Assembly (NCBI RefSeq): GCF_016741875.1
Contig: NZ_JAERRF010000027.1
Span: 1 to 64,000 of the forward strand
DNA: 64,000 nucleotides
Origin: Streptomyces coffeae
GTDB taxonomy: Bacteria > Actinomycetota > Actinomycetes > Streptomycetales > Streptomycetaceae
Direction: 5' to 3'
The translations under genes and the position numbers were made by a program. This document shows, in pieces, positions 9,106 to 18,229 of this stretch (positions are counted from its first letter, which is position 1; the number at the start of each line of letters is the position of its first letter). The notes below the pieces were generated by a model. The model did not search any database, had not been told where the DNA came from, and was given only the letters and a program-made list of their open reading frames with translations.

Positions 9106-9288
9106 TCAGGCCGGGCGGCGTGCCTCGTCGACGAGCAGCACGGGGATCCCGTCCCGGACGGGGTACGCGAGTCCGCACCCCTCGCCCGTGCACACCAGCT
9201 CGGGGGTCTCCGGGCTCTGCTCCTCACGCAGCGGGGCGTGGCACGCCGGGCAGGCGAGGATGTCCAGAAGACCGGCTTCGAGCGGCAT
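9106..9288 (-). CDS. Trm112 family protein
   Basis: This 60-residue zinc-ribbon protein starts LEAGLLDILACPACHAPL and has a second cysteine pair in LVCTGEGCGLAYPVRDGIPVLL, giving four zinc ligands. In eukaryotes Trm112 activates several methyltransferases; the bacterial role of these small proteins is poorly known. GGGACACCCC just upstream offers only a weak ribosome binding site. It sits between the SIS protein and manB in the same direction, a conserved actinobacterial arrangement, though a 410-bp gap with a terminator separates it from manB. Confidence 0.85.
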   Translation of the reverse strand: MPLEAGLLDILACPACHAPLREEQSPETPELVCTGEGCGLAYPVRDGIPVLLVDEARRPA

Positions 9289-9698
9289 GGGGTGTCCCTT
9301 CGGTGTGGGTCCTGCCGGATACGACTCCGGCGTGGTCAGCGTACCGCCGGGCAGGCTCCCGGCGCGGACGGCGGTCCCGCGCCGGCCGGTCCGCCGTCCG
9401 TGGCCCGCGGAGGACGTGCCGGGCCCTCGCCGCCCGCCGTCCGAGGGCCGGATGCCCGGCGTACGAGGCGGACTTCTGCCATCGCCGGGCCGCCGGCCGG
9501 GTCGCGGCGGTCGCGGCGCGACGGGGCGGGACCGGCTCCCGCCGGGGGCGCCGCCCGGACCGCGGCGGGCGCGGAACGACGGGCCGGGCCCTCGTCACCC
9601 GAGGACCGAGGACGGGAGTCGGCTCCGGTGGCTCCGTGGCCCCGCCCCGGGCGGGGCGGGGCCACGGCCCCGGCGGGGCCGAACGGGCTGCCGGGCCG
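9289..9698. other. Intergenic region between Trm112 gene and manB
   Basis: This 410-bp stretch carries no gene I can support. It holds two strong hairpins: CGGACGGCGG / CCGCCGTCCG at 9365-9400 and the manB terminator at 9636-9665. The remainder is extremely GC-rich and presumably includes the promoter of the Trm112 gene. Confidence 0.6.
9636..9665 (-). terminator. Terminator downstream of manB
   Basis: A perfect 13-bp inverted repeat (GTGGCCCCGCCCC / GGGGCGGGGCCAC) with a 4-base loop begins 34 bases past the manB stop codon. Confidence 0.8.
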
Positions 9699-11057
9699 TC
9701 AGGCGCGGACGATGGAGAGGACCTCGTCGCGGACACGGTCGGCGGTCTCGGGGTCCCGGGCCTCGACGTTGAGCCGCAGCAGGGGCTCGGTGTTGGAGGG
9801 GCGGAGGTTGAACCACCAGTCGGCGGCGGTGACCGTCAGCCCGTCCAGCTCGTCGAGTTCGACGCCCTCGCGGCTTTCGTACGCCGCCTTGACCGCCTCG
9901 GCGCGGCCGGTCTGGTCGGCGACGGTGCTGTTGATCTCCCCGGAGGCCGCGTAGCGGTCGTAACTCTCGACCAGCCGGGACAGCGGGCCGTCCTGGCCGC
10001 CGAGCGCGGCCAGCACATGCAGCGCGGCGAGCATGCCGGTGTCGGCGTTCCAGAAGTCGCGGAAGTAGTAGTGCGCGGAGTGCTCCCCGCCGAAGATCGC
10101 GCCGGTGCGGGCCATCTCGGCCTTGATGAAGGAGTGGCCCACGCGGGTGCGGACGGGGGTGCCGCCCTTCTCCTTGACGACCTCGGGGACCGACCAGGAG
10201 GTGATGCAGTTGTGGATGATCGTTCCGCCCGGGTGCTTGGCCAGCTCCCGCGCGGCGACCAGGGCGGTGATGGCGGAGGGCGACACCGGCTCGCCGCGCT
10301 CGTCGACGACGAAGCAGCGGTCGGCGTCGCCGTCGAAGGCGAGGCCGATGTCGGCGCCGGTCTCCCGGACCCGGGCCTGGAGGTCGACGATGTTCTTGGG
10401 GTCGAGGGGGTTGGCCTCGTGGTGGGGGAAGGTGCCGTCCAGCTCGAAATAGAGGGCGTCCAGGTCGAGCGGGAGGCCGTCGAAGACGCTCGGGACGGTG
10501 TGCCCGCCCATGCCGTTGCCCGCGTCCACGACCACCTTCAGCGGCCGGATGGCGGTGAGGTCGACCAGGGAGCGCAGATGGGCGGCGTAGTCGGCGAGCA
10601 CGTCCCGCTGCGTGATGGTGCCGGGCTCGGCGGCGGGCTCCGGCGCGCCGGTGGCGGACCAGTCCTCCGTCAGGGAGCGGATCTCGGCGAGACCGGAGTC
10701 CTGGCCGACGGGGGCGGCGCCCGCCCGGCACATCTTGATGCCGTTGTACTGCGCGGGGTTGTGGCTGGCGGTGAACATCGCGCCGGGCAGGCCGAGATGG
10801 CCGCTGGCGAAGTAGAGCTGGTCGGTCGAGCAGAGCCCGATCTCGGTGACGTCCACGCCGAGGGCGGCGGCGCCGCGCGCGAAGGCCCGCGACAGACCGG
10901 GCGAGGAGGGGCGCATGTCATGGCCGACGACGATCGCGCTCGCGCCGGTCACCCGGGCGAAGGCCGCGCCGAAGAGTTCGGAGAGCGGCTCGTCCCATTG
11001 GTCCGGGACCACACCGCGCACGTCATACGCCTTCACGATCTGCGACAAGTCGGGCAC
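9699..11057 (-). CDS. manB: Phosphomannomutase/phosphoglucomutase
   Basis: ManB converts mannose-6-phosphate to mannose-1-phosphate. The start is taken as the GTG at 11057 (VPDLSQIVKAYDVRG), preceded by GAGAAGGGG; the frame stays open another 67 codons upstream without family similarity. The 452-residue product has the catalytic phosphoserine loop TASHNPAQYNG (Ser98), the magnesium loop DGDADRC, the sugar loop GGEHSAHYYF and the C-terminal phosphate-binding RPSNTEPLLRL. It completes the manA-manB route; the guanylyltransferase lies 12 kb downstream. Phosphoglucomutase side activity is possible, as in related enzymes. Confidence 0.95.
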   Translation of the reverse strand: MPDLSQIVKAYDVRGVVPDQWDEPLSELFGAAFARVTGASAIVVGHDMRPSSPGLSRAFARGAAALGVDVTEIGLCSTDQLYFASGHLGLPGAMFTASHNPAQYNGIKMCRAGAAPVGQDSGLAEIRSLTEDWSATGAPEPAAEPGTITQRDVLADYAAHLRSLVDLTAIRPLKVVVDAGNGMGGHTVPSVFDGLPLDLDALYFELDGTFPHHEANPLDPKNIVDLQARVRETGADIGLAFDGDADRCFVVDERGEPVSPSAITALVAARELAKHPGGTIIHNCITSWSVPEVVKEKGGTPVRTRVGHSFIKAEMARTGAIFGGEHSAHYYFRDFWNADTGMLAALHVLAALGGQDGPLSRLVESYDRYAASGEINSTVADQTGRAEAVKAAYESREGVELDELDGLTVTAADWWFNLRPSNTEPLLRLNVEARDPETADRVRDEVLSIVRA

Positions 11058-11266
11058 AGCCAACCCCTTCTCGAGGTCTTCTTGGAGGTCTCCACGGACC
11101 TCAAAACCTACCCGGAGGACTCCGGCGCCCACTACGAGGCCGATCGTGCGGCGCGGCACACGGCGGCGGTCGGCACGGCGCCGAGGCGCCGCTCCGGTGA
11201 GCTGACGCAGTGACAGCTTCGCAGCTGGGAACGGCCCGGCGTGGCGGCCGCACGGCACGCCGCGGG

Positions 11267-11722
11267 TCAGGAGTCGGGGGAGCGCAGCACCCGCAGATGG
11301 CCCCGGCGCGGCACCTCGCGCGGATCGCCCTCACGGCCGCTCTGTCCGCCGCCGCCTCCGGACGACCCGGAACCACCGCCCGCGCCCGCCGCGCGCTCAT
11401 GCGGCCGGGCGGCTTCGCGCACCGCGTTGGCCAGGGCCTCGAGATCGTCGCTGCTGGGCCGGGCCGGACCGGTGTCGACGGCGAGCCGGACGACCTCCCA
11501 GCCACGCGGCGCGGTGAGCCGCTCCGAGTGCTCGGAGCACAGGTCGTAGCAGTGGGGTTCGGCGTAGGTGGCCAGCGGCCCCAGCACGGCGGTCGAGTCC
11601 GCGTAGACGTACGTCAGCGTCGCGACGGCGGGGCGGCCGCAGGCGGTGCGCGAACAGCGACGTACAGGGCTCACGACGTTGGACGGTACCGCACTCTTGA
11701 GCGGGCCGCGACGACTCTCCAC
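11267..11722 (-). CDS. DUF3499 family protein
   Basis: This is a 151-residue actinobacterial protein of unknown function. The conserved region VRRCSRTACGRPAVATLTYVYAD, YAEPHCYDLCSEHSERLTAPRGW contains four to five cysteines plus histidines spaced like a zinc-binding site; that is an inference. The C-terminal 50 residues are Gly/Ser-rich and basic. The GTG at 11722 follows GGAG with seven bases spacing and is preferred to the frame-open codon at 11767; a GTG at 11674 is a second option. It lies upstream of manB on the same strand and is divergent from the metallopeptidase gene, an arrangement also found in mycobacteria. Confidence 0.85.
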   Translation of the reverse strand: MESRRGPLKSAVPSNVVSPVRRCSRTACGRPAVATLTYVYADSTAVLGPLATYAEPHCYDLCSEHSERLTAPRGWEVVRLAVDTGPARPSSDDLEALANAVREAARPHERAAGAGGGSGSSGGGGGQSGREGDPREVPRRGHLRVLRSPDS

Positions 11723-11994
11723 CAGCTCACTCCGCCGTGTCGTCCCGGTTCGCCCGGTGCACCCCATACGTGAACTTACCGGCTGACCAGCGGCTCCTTA
11801 CCGAGCGGCGGGAGCCGCCGCCGAGGATTCCGGTCAGCACTCGCATGGAGAGGGATCAGTCTGAGCCAAAGAAGCGAATCAAGAGACGTCCGTTTATGAA
11901 CGCAAGCATGGCTGGAATGTTCATTTGGCGACATCGACCATGCCTGTCCGGTACGCGCATGCCGCCCGCCCGGTGACGGCTACCCTCAGGAGTG

Positions 11995-12465
11995 ATGACC
12001 AGGTCCGTACCTCCCCACCAGTCCGAGCCGCGTCCGCGTCGCCGCGATCGGCACGGTCGGGGTATGCGCGGTCCGATCGCGCCGCCCCAGGTGCCGCTTT
12101 CGGTCAGCCGCGCCGAGTCCTTCGTCGATCTTGTGCAGGACTCGGCCGACCGGCTGGAGAGACGCTGGCCGCAGCTGTCGGGTGTGGACTTCACCGTGCT
12201 GGAGGTGCCCACCTCGGGCAACGGCGGCGGTAGCGGACCCGGCGGCCAGGACGGATGGGACGGCGAGTCCGTACCGCTCGGGCGCTTCATCGCGGCCCGC
12301 GGGGACGCGCCGGACCGGATCGTGATCTACCGCCGTCCGGTCGAGATCCGGGCGAAGAACCGGGACGAGCGGGCGCTGCTGGTCCACGAGGTCGTCGTCG
12401 AGCAGGTCGCCGAGCTGCTCGGGCTGGCACCGGAGTCGGTGGACCCGCGGTACGGGCAGGAATAG
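11995..12465 (+). CDS. Metallopeptidase-like protein with degenerate zincin motif
   Basis: The 156-residue product matches the small zincin family that accompanies DUF3499 and whiB in actinobacteria. The core (PPQVPLSVSRAESFVDLVQDSADRLE, RIVIYRRPVEIRAKNRDERA) is followed by HEVVVEQVAELLGL where typical members have HExxH; the second histidine is replaced by valine, so zinc binding and catalysis are doubtful. AGGAG lies too close to the ATG, and TACCCT at 11981-11986 sits eight bases upstream, so translation may be leaderless. An internal ATG at 12064 (MRGPIAPP) is the alternative start. Confidence 0.75.
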   Translation: MTRSVPPHQSEPRPRRRDRHGRGMRGPIAPPQVPLSVSRAESFVDLVQDSADRLERRWPQLSGVDFTVLEVPTSGNGGGSGPGGQDGWDGESVPLGRFIAARGDAPDRIVIYRRPVEIRAKNRDERALLVHEVVVEQVAELLGLAPESVDPRYGQE

Positions 12466-12528
12466 CCCCGCCCCGGCCCCCTCGTCCGCGGCCCGCCTCC
12501 CCCGGCCCCGTCCGTCCTCGTCCGGCGC

Positions 12529-14127
12529 CTAGCCGTTCACGTCGCTGTCGTCGTTCAGCACCGACAGGTCCTGCCGGGCCTCGGGGACCGTCACCGTCCC
12601 GCGGTCGTCCGGCATCCCCTGGATCGTGAACATCGGCACGCCGTCCTCCGGCAGCGCGAGCATCCGGGACGCGTGCACCGAGCCGCCCGAGAGCCGCTCG
12701 ACTGTCACCGCGTAGCCGCCCTTGCCCGAGGCCGGGCGGGGCGGGGTGACGGAGGTGGAGGTGCCGCCCTTGACCGTGTAGGTCTTGCTCACGGGGCTGC
12801 CGCCGCCGCTCGCCGCCGAGGCGGTCACCCGCACCCGCGCGGTGGCGCCCGGCGCCACCAGGGAGAGCGTCGAGCCCTTGGCGCGGTTGTCGGCCGCGGT
12901 GGCGGTCCGGTCGATCCCCGCGGTGGCGGGGATGAACGCGGTCTCCTGGTCGCTGCCCTTGCCCCGGGTGACCCGCAGCGCGGCGACCACCGGTGTGGCC
13001 GTGCCCTCGCCGCCCTCGGGGGTGAGCAGCAGCGAACCCGGCTCGCCCTTCGTCACGTCGCCGAGGTCGATCGCCGCCGTCATCCCGCTCTTGACGTGCA
13101 GGGACTCATGTCCGGCCGGGGTGATCGAACCGGTGCGCCCGGCCAGCCGCACCTTCAGGTCCGCGTCGTCGGAACCGGGCGCGAAGACGACCAGGCGGAC
13201 CGAGGTCGCATCGGCCGGGATACCGGGGAGCGCCACGCTCGTCGCGGGCGCGGCGGAGGCCGGGAGCCAGTCGCCGCCCGCCTTCTGGTCGATCGACTGC
13301 ACGGACGCGCCGACCCGGCCGGTGCGGGAGGTCACACGGAGGGACACATCGGCGGCCCGCTCATCGGTGAGCGTGGACAGCAGCACCGGGACGGTGGAGC
13401 GGCCGGGCACGGTGATCGACTCATCGGTCGAGGGTTTGAGACGACCGCCCGCGCCGTACAGCTTGAGGTCCACCTCGGCCGCGCTCTCGTCCGGGTTGGT
13501 CAGATGGACGAAGTCCTGGCGGTTCCGGGCGGTGCTGGCACCGGGGAACCAGAAGTCGGTGTCGGGTGCCGTGCAGGCGGTGCCCATGATGCCGCGGCCG
13601 CTGCCCGCGGCGACCGTGGTGGTCTGCTGGACGGTCCAGCCGGGGGCGAAGCGGCCGTCGGCGGTGCCGATCAGGGCGGGGGCGTCCGAGCGGTCGGTGT
13701 CGGTGGTGACCGGCTTGCCGGGCTGCTTCAGCGGCAGAACCGGTTTGCCGTCGGCCCGCGCCGCGTCCTGCTGCCGCTCGGCCTTGCCCTTGCCGTCCTT
13801 GCCGCCCTCCCCGCCGTCGCCGGCGCCCGGGTCCGTCACGTCGTCGGCCGGGCCCTGGGCGGGCAGCAGCGCGGCCTCGCCGCCGCCCTCGGCGGCCGCG
13901 GCGGCCGTGCCCTTCCGCTGGGGGGTGTAGGCGGTGTAGGTGGTGCCGGCGACCTCCGACGAGGTGGGGGTGGGGCACAGCAGGGTGGAGCGCTCGACGG
14001 GCATCCGGCTCGCCGCCTTCGCCGAGCCGTCCGTGCCGTCCGACGAGCCGCCGGTGAGGGTGGCGACACCGGTGACGGCGGCCAGCGCGGTGGCGGCACC
14101 GATCAGGGACAGGGTGGTGCGGTTCAT
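12529..14127 (-). CDS. DUF5719 family secreted/membrane-anchored protein
   Basis: This 532-residue protein has an N-terminal signal or anchor (TLSLIGAATALAAVTGVATLTGG), then a long exported region. Near 90-180 there is a low-complexity linker rich in Gly/Asp/Lys, and two related beta-sandwich-like halves follow (DFWFPGASTARNRQDFVHLTNPDESAAEVDLKL-type segment, split here only by my reading). Its ATG overlaps the stop of the glycosyltransferase gene by four bases (ATGA), showing translational coupling. It probably acts outside the cell with that enzyme, perhaps as a periplasmic partner in glycan assembly; the function itself is unknown. Confidence 0.8.
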   Translation of the reverse strand: MNRTTLSLIGAATALAAVTGVATLTGGSSDGTDGSAKAASRMPVERSTLLCPTPTSSEVAGTTYTAYTPQRKGTAAAAAEGGGEAALLPAQGPADDVTDPGAGDGGEGGKDGKGKAERQQDAARADGKPVLPLKQPGKPVTTDTDRSDAPALIGTADGRFAPGWTVQQTTTVAAGSGRGIMGTACTAPDTDFWFPGASTARNRQDFVHLTNPDESAAEVDLKLYGAGGRLKPSTDESITVPGRSTVPVLLSTLTDERAADVSLRVTSRTGRVGASVQSIDQKAGGDWLPASAAPATSVALPGIPADATSVRLVVFAPGSDDADLKVRLAGRTGSITPAGHESLHVKSGMTAAIDLGDVTKGEPGSLLLTPEGGEGTATPVVAALRVTRGKGSDQETAFIPATAGIDRTATAADNRAKGSTLSLVAPGATARVRVTASAASGGGSPVSKTYTVKGGTSTSVTPPRPASGKGGYAVTVERLSGGSVHASRMLALPEDGVPMFTIQGMPDDRGTVTVPEARQDLSVLNDDSDVNG

Positions 14128-17100
14128 CGCTGCTGATCGCTCCCGTCGCGGCGGCCCTCGGACTCGGCTCCGCCGTACGTCGTGTCGCCCTGCTGGGGGT
14201 AGCTGCCGTCGGCGTAGGGCTGCTGCTGGTCGTAGCCGTACGGATCGGCGTACTGGCCGCCCGCGTACGGGTCCGCCGGGTACTGGCCCTCGGGGTAGGG
14301 GGCGCCCTCCTGGTAACCGGCCGGGTAGCCGGTGTTGCCCTGATAGCCGCCCTGGTACGGGTCGCCCTGGTAGCCGCCGGGGTACTCGCCGCCCTGCTGG
14401 TACGGCTCGCCCTGGTACTGCTGACCGTCCGGGTAGCTGCCGTATCCGGGCTGGGCGTACGTCTGGGGGTCCCACTGCTGCCCATAGCCCTGCTGGTGCG
14501 GGACCGCGTGGGGATCGCCCGCCGCGGGCTGCCCGCCGTCGTAGGGATCACCGGCGGGGGCGGGCGGCGGCGCGGACGGCTGCGCGGGGATGTGGGGGAT
14601 GTTCGCGTCCTCGGCCGCCGCGGCCTCGTCCATCGGTCCGGGCTGCCCGCCGAGGTCCGCCGGGCCCGTCTGCGCGGCCTGCGCCTCGGCGGCGGCCCGC
14701 AGCCGCCGCGCCCGGCGCCCGTCGCCCGCCAGGTCCTCGGCGGTGACGGCCGTCGTGGCCGCCGCGCCGTCCGCCTCCGGCAGGTCGTCGTCGACCCGGC
14801 GGCGGCGCCCCGGCAGCGCGAGCACCAGCAGCACCAGCGCGAACAGCGCCTGTGCCCAGACCCAGGCGCTGTGGGTCATCGGTGTGTCGTAGGTGAGGTC
14901 CAGCCGGCCGCCGTTCGCGGGGAGTTCGAAGCCCTGCGCCCAGCCGTCGACCGTCTTCGCCTTCAGCGGCTTGCCGTCCAGCGTGGCCCGCCAGTCCGGC
15001 GCGGCCTTGTCGGCGATCCGCAGCATCCGTCCCGCCGCGCCGTCGGGGACGGTGGTGTGCGCCTCGACGGGGCCGGACGCGACATGCACCGGCGCGGACG
15101 CCGAACCGGGCGCCGCAGCCCCCTCGGAGGATTCGGCCGGGACGATCGAGACCCGCGAGACCCGCTGGTCGACCCGCCACAGCACACCGCCGCCCGCCTT
15201 GCTGAGCTGGGTGAGCCCCGGGGTCGCGTTCAGCACCCGGGTCATCTCGGGCGGCGCGCCCTTCTGGACGTACACATAGCGGACCGCGTAGCCGCCGAGC
15301 TGACGGGTCTGGTCGGCGCCGGAGCCCGCGACCAGATGGGCCACCACAGCGTCGAGCCGGGTGTCGGAACCGCCCTTCGCGGCGAGTTCGGCGTCGCCGA
15401 GCCGGGCGCCGGAGCCGCGCACCAGGACGTAGTCGGCGCGGGCCATGCCACCGCGGCCGCTGAGCACCAGCGTGCGGGCCTGGTCCTCGGTGGCGCTCTC
15501 GGCCGCCACGAAGGCCGGGACCTGCGAGGCGTTGCGCCGTCCGACCGGGCCGTCGGCGCCGCCCGTCATCCACACGACGGCGGCGAGCAGCGGGGCGGCG
15601 GCCGAGGCGACGGCGATGAGCAGCGCCACCGGCTGACGCCAGCCGAAGCTCTGCGCCGCCACGCGCTCCCGCGCGCCCTCGGCGCCGACCACGGCGGCGG
15701 TCAGCAGCGCCAGGCCGTAGACGAGGGTCGCGGGTCCGGCCCAGGCCGAGCCGTTGGTGAGCGCCGCGAAGAGGAAGCCGGTGAGCGCCACGGCCCAAGC
15801 CGCACCCACCGCGAGCTGCCGCTCACCGCGCATCAGGGCGGCCAGCGCGGCCAGCACGAAGCCGATCAGCAGCAGGCTGCCGCCGCCGCCCGGGCCGCCG
15901 GGGCTGAGCGAGAGCAGATCCAGGGCGGAGGCGGAGCCGCCCGCCGCGTCGAGTCCGGCCTCCTGGAAGAAGCGGCCGGGGTCGGTGAACAGACCGAGCG
16001 ACCAGGGGGCGAGCACCGCGACCGGGGTGGCCACCGCGGCCAGGAACCGCAGTCCGTACGGCAGCAGCAGATCGGGGCTCTCCAGGGCGCGCAGCACCAG
16101 CACCCCGATGCCCAGGACCAGTGCGATCGGCCAGACGACCGGGGTGAACGCCATGGTGAAGGTGAGCAGCAGCGCATAGGCCCACGCCGCCCGCCAGCCC
16201 GGCAGCCGTCCGCCGGTGCCGCCCGCCCGGAGCCCGGCCGCCGCCGCGGCGGCCCGCGCCATCAGCGGCAGCAGGACGGCCAGTACGGCGGTGCCCAGCC
16301 GGCCCCCGGCGAGCGCACCGGTGGCGGCCGGGAGGAAGGCGTACGCGACGCTGCCCCAGGCCCGCAGCAGCCGGGACTCGACCAGCGGCCGGGAGGCGAA
16401 GTACGCGATGAACCCGGCCAGCGGCACCGAGCACACCAGCAGCAGGGTCAGGGTGAAGCCGGTGGAGCCGAGGAAGAACGTGGCCAGCGCGGCCAGGGCG
16501 GCGAGATAGGGCGGTGCGGTCTGGGTGCCGCCGGTGCCGACCGGATGCCAGCCGTCCGCGTAACTGCCCCACAGGTCGGAGACGCGCTCGGGCGCCGGGA
16601 GCAGTCCGCCGCCCGACAGGGTGCCGCCGCCGAACAGATCCCGGCAGGCGACCAGCGAGACCAGCAGCAGCACCACGAAGAGCATCGGCCCCGGTTTGCG
16701 GCCGATCCGCTTGAGCCGGGCGAACTGCTCGACTTCCAGGAAGTCGGCGTCCTCGTCGCCCGGTCCGGACTCGACGGCGCCGTGCCGCCCGCCGGAGGAC
16801 AGCTCGGGCTCCGAACGTCCGCCGATGTTGCTGGCGACCTGTTCCACGGTGGCCCGTACGGTGGCGCCGGGCGGCGGGAACAGCGGCCGCAGTTCGCTCT
16901 TCTCCAGCGTGGAACGGCCTCTGCGCTTGCGCGCGGCGAGGATCCGCTCCGGCCGCAGCAGGGTGCCGAAGAGACCGGCGACCTCGTCCAGCGCCTGCCC
17001 CGGCACCTTGCCCACCAGATAGGCCAGGGTGCGCAGCAGAGTGCCGAACAGCAGCCGCAGCATCACATACGGCAACAGTGCGCCACGGGTGTTGACCAGC

Positions 17101-18047
17101 AGCGTGTAGACGGCACCGGCCTTGTCGACGCGGTGCGGATTGGCGACAGAGCGCCCCACACAGTCGATGGGCCGCCGCTCGCGCGAGGACGCCTCGGCGT
17201 GGCGCAGCACCGCGTCCGGCGCCACCAGCACCTGATGCCCGGCCTCATGGGCGCGCCAGCACAGGTCGACGTCGTCCCGCATCAGCGGCAGCTTGGGGTC
17301 GAAGCCGCCCAGCCGCTCCCACACATCGCGGCGCACCAGCATGCCCGCGCTCGACACCGACAGCACCGGCCGCACCTGGTCGTGCTGGCCCTGGTCCTGT
17401 TCGCGGCGCTCCAGGCCGGTCCAGCGGCGGCCGCTGCGGGCGATGCTGACGCCGACCTCGAGCAGCTGTCTGCGGTCGTACCAGCCGCGCAGCTTGGGGC
17501 CGATGATCGCGGGCTGCCGGTTGGCGGTGAGCTCGGCGTCGGCGACCTTCAGCAGCTCGGCCAGCGCGTCGGGGGCCGGGGCGCAGTCGTCGTGCAGCAG
17601 CCACAGCCACTGGACGGGCTCGCCGTGCGGCAGCTCCGGCAGGTCGTACGCGTCGTCCCGCCAGGTGCGGTTGACGGGGTCCCAGCCGCTGGGGCGCTTG
17701 AGGTACGCCAGCTCCTCGGGGCCGAGCACCGGGGCGGTGCGGACCGCCTCGGTGACGGCCGTACCGAAGCCGCTGCGGCGCGCGAGGTGCAGCACCCGCT
17801 CCTCGCCGAGGGCCTCGGTGAGGAGCCGGGCGGAGTCGTCGGCGCTGCCGGTGTCGGCGGCGATGACGTTCTGCACCGGGCGCTCCTGGCCTAGCAGACC
17901 GGACAGCGCGTCGGGCAGCCAGCGGGCGCCGTCGTGGGCGACCAGCACGGCGGTGACGACATGGCGCGGATACGCCGGTGCTTCGGCGGGAGCAGACGCG
18001 GCGGTGGCGGCCGGGTATTGGGCCGCCGGATGGCTGTGCACGGACAT
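14124..18047 (-). CDS. Very large family 2 glycosyltransferase with polytopic membrane domain
   Basis: The 1307-residue protein begins with a cytoplasmic GT2 domain at about 28-330 (AVLVAHDGARWLPDALSGLL, WLLHDDCAPAPDALA with the acidic metal motif, RDDVDLCWRAHEAGH). A long membrane region with at least ten hydrophobic helices follows at about 465-870 (PMLFVVLLLVSLVACRDLF, LTLLLVCSVPLAGFIAYF), then an extracytoplasmic domain and a last helix near 1120. The final 130 residues are a Tyr/Gln/Gly/Pro-rich tail (GQQWDPQTYAQPGYGSYP). It would transfer sugar to a lipid or cell-wall glycan. DUF5719 is coupled downstream. The acceptor and sugar are unknown. Confidence 0.88.
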   Translation of the reverse strand: MSVHSHPAAQYPAATAASAPAEAPAYPRHVVTAVLVAHDGARWLPDALSGLLGQERPVQNVIAADTGSADDSARLLTEALGEERVLHLARRSGFGTAVTEAVRTAPVLGPEELAYLKRPSGWDPVNRTWRDDAYDLPELPHGEPVQWLWLLHDDCAPAPDALAELLKVADAELTANRQPAIIGPKLRGWYDRRQLLEVGVSIARSGRRWTGLERREQDQGQHDQVRPVLSVSSAGMLVRRDVWERLGGFDPKLPLMRDDVDLCWRAHEAGHQVLVAPDAVLRHAEASSRERRPIDCVGRSVANPHRVDKAGAVYTLLVNTRGALLPYVMLRLLFGTLLRTLAYLVGKVPGQALDEVAGLFGTLLRPERILAARKRRGRSTLEKSELRPLFPPPGATVRATVEQVASNIGGRSEPELSSGGRHGAVESGPGDEDADFLEVEQFARLKRIGRKPGPMLFVVLLLVSLVACRDLFGGGTLSGGGLLPAPERVSDLWGSYADGWHPVGTGGTQTAPPYLAALAALATFFLGSTGFTLTLLLVCSVPLAGFIAYFASRPLVESRLLRAWGSVAYAFLPAATGALAGGRLGTAVLAVLLPLMARAAAAAAGLRAGGTGGRLPGWRAAWAYALLLTFTMAFTPVVWPIALVLGIGVLVLRALESPDLLLPYGLRFLAAVATPVAVLAPWSLGLFTDPGRFFQEAGLDAAGGSASALDLLSLSPGGPGGGGSLLLIGFVLAALAALMRGERQLAVGAAWAVALTGFLFAALTNGSAWAGPATLVYGLALLTAAVVGAEGARERVAAQSFGWRQPVALLIAVASAAAPLLAAVVWMTGGADGPVGRRNASQVPAFVAAESATEDQARTLVLSGRGGMARADYVLVRGSGARLGDAELAAKGGSDTRLDAVVAHLVAGSGADQTRQLGGYAVRYVYVQKGAPPEMTRVLNATPGLTQLSKAGGGVLWRVDQRVSRVSIVPAESSEGAAAPGSASAPVHVASGPVEAHTTVPDGAAGRMLRIADKAAPDWRATLDGKPLKAKTVDGWAQGFELPANGGRLDLTYDTPMTHSAWVWAQALFALVLLVLALPGRRRRVDDDLPEADGAAATTAVTAEDLAGDGRRARRLRAAAEAQAAQTGPADLGGQPGPMDEAAAAEDANIPHIPAQPSAPPPAPAGDPYDGGQPAAGDPHAVPHQQGYGQQWDPQTYAQPGYGSYPDGQQYQGEPYQQGGEYPGGYQGDPYQGGYQGNTGYPAGYQEGAPYPEGQYPADPYAGGQYADPYGYDQQQPYADGSYPQQGDTTYGGAESEGRRDGSDQQR

Positions 18048-18151
18048 CGAGGTACGGGCCCCGGTTCGCTGGACTGCGGTGGACGCGCGCGCCCCGTGGG
18101 GACGTTGGCGCGTCTCGGACGGGCCCCCACACTAACGGCTGTGTACGCAGG

Positions 18152-18190
18152 CGGTCCGCCGCCCGTCGCCAAGGCGCGGGAGGCGGACCG
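18152..18190 (-). terminator. Terminator downstream of whiB
   Basis: CGGTCCGCC (18152-18160) pairs perfectly with GGCGGACCG (18182-18190), with additional pairing possible inside the 21-base loop (CCCG / CGGG). It starts 40 bases past the whiB stop codon. Confidence 0.65.
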
Positions 18191-18229
18191 TTCGTGGTGC
18201 GGCCGCTTCGTCCAAGCGGTGTGGATATG

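Noticed and set aside
14496..17894. 1132-residue open frame on the plus strand
   Set aside because: It is the antisense mirror of the glycosyltransferase gene, produced by strong third-position GC bias; it has no recognisable domain and is Arg/Gly/Gln-rich.
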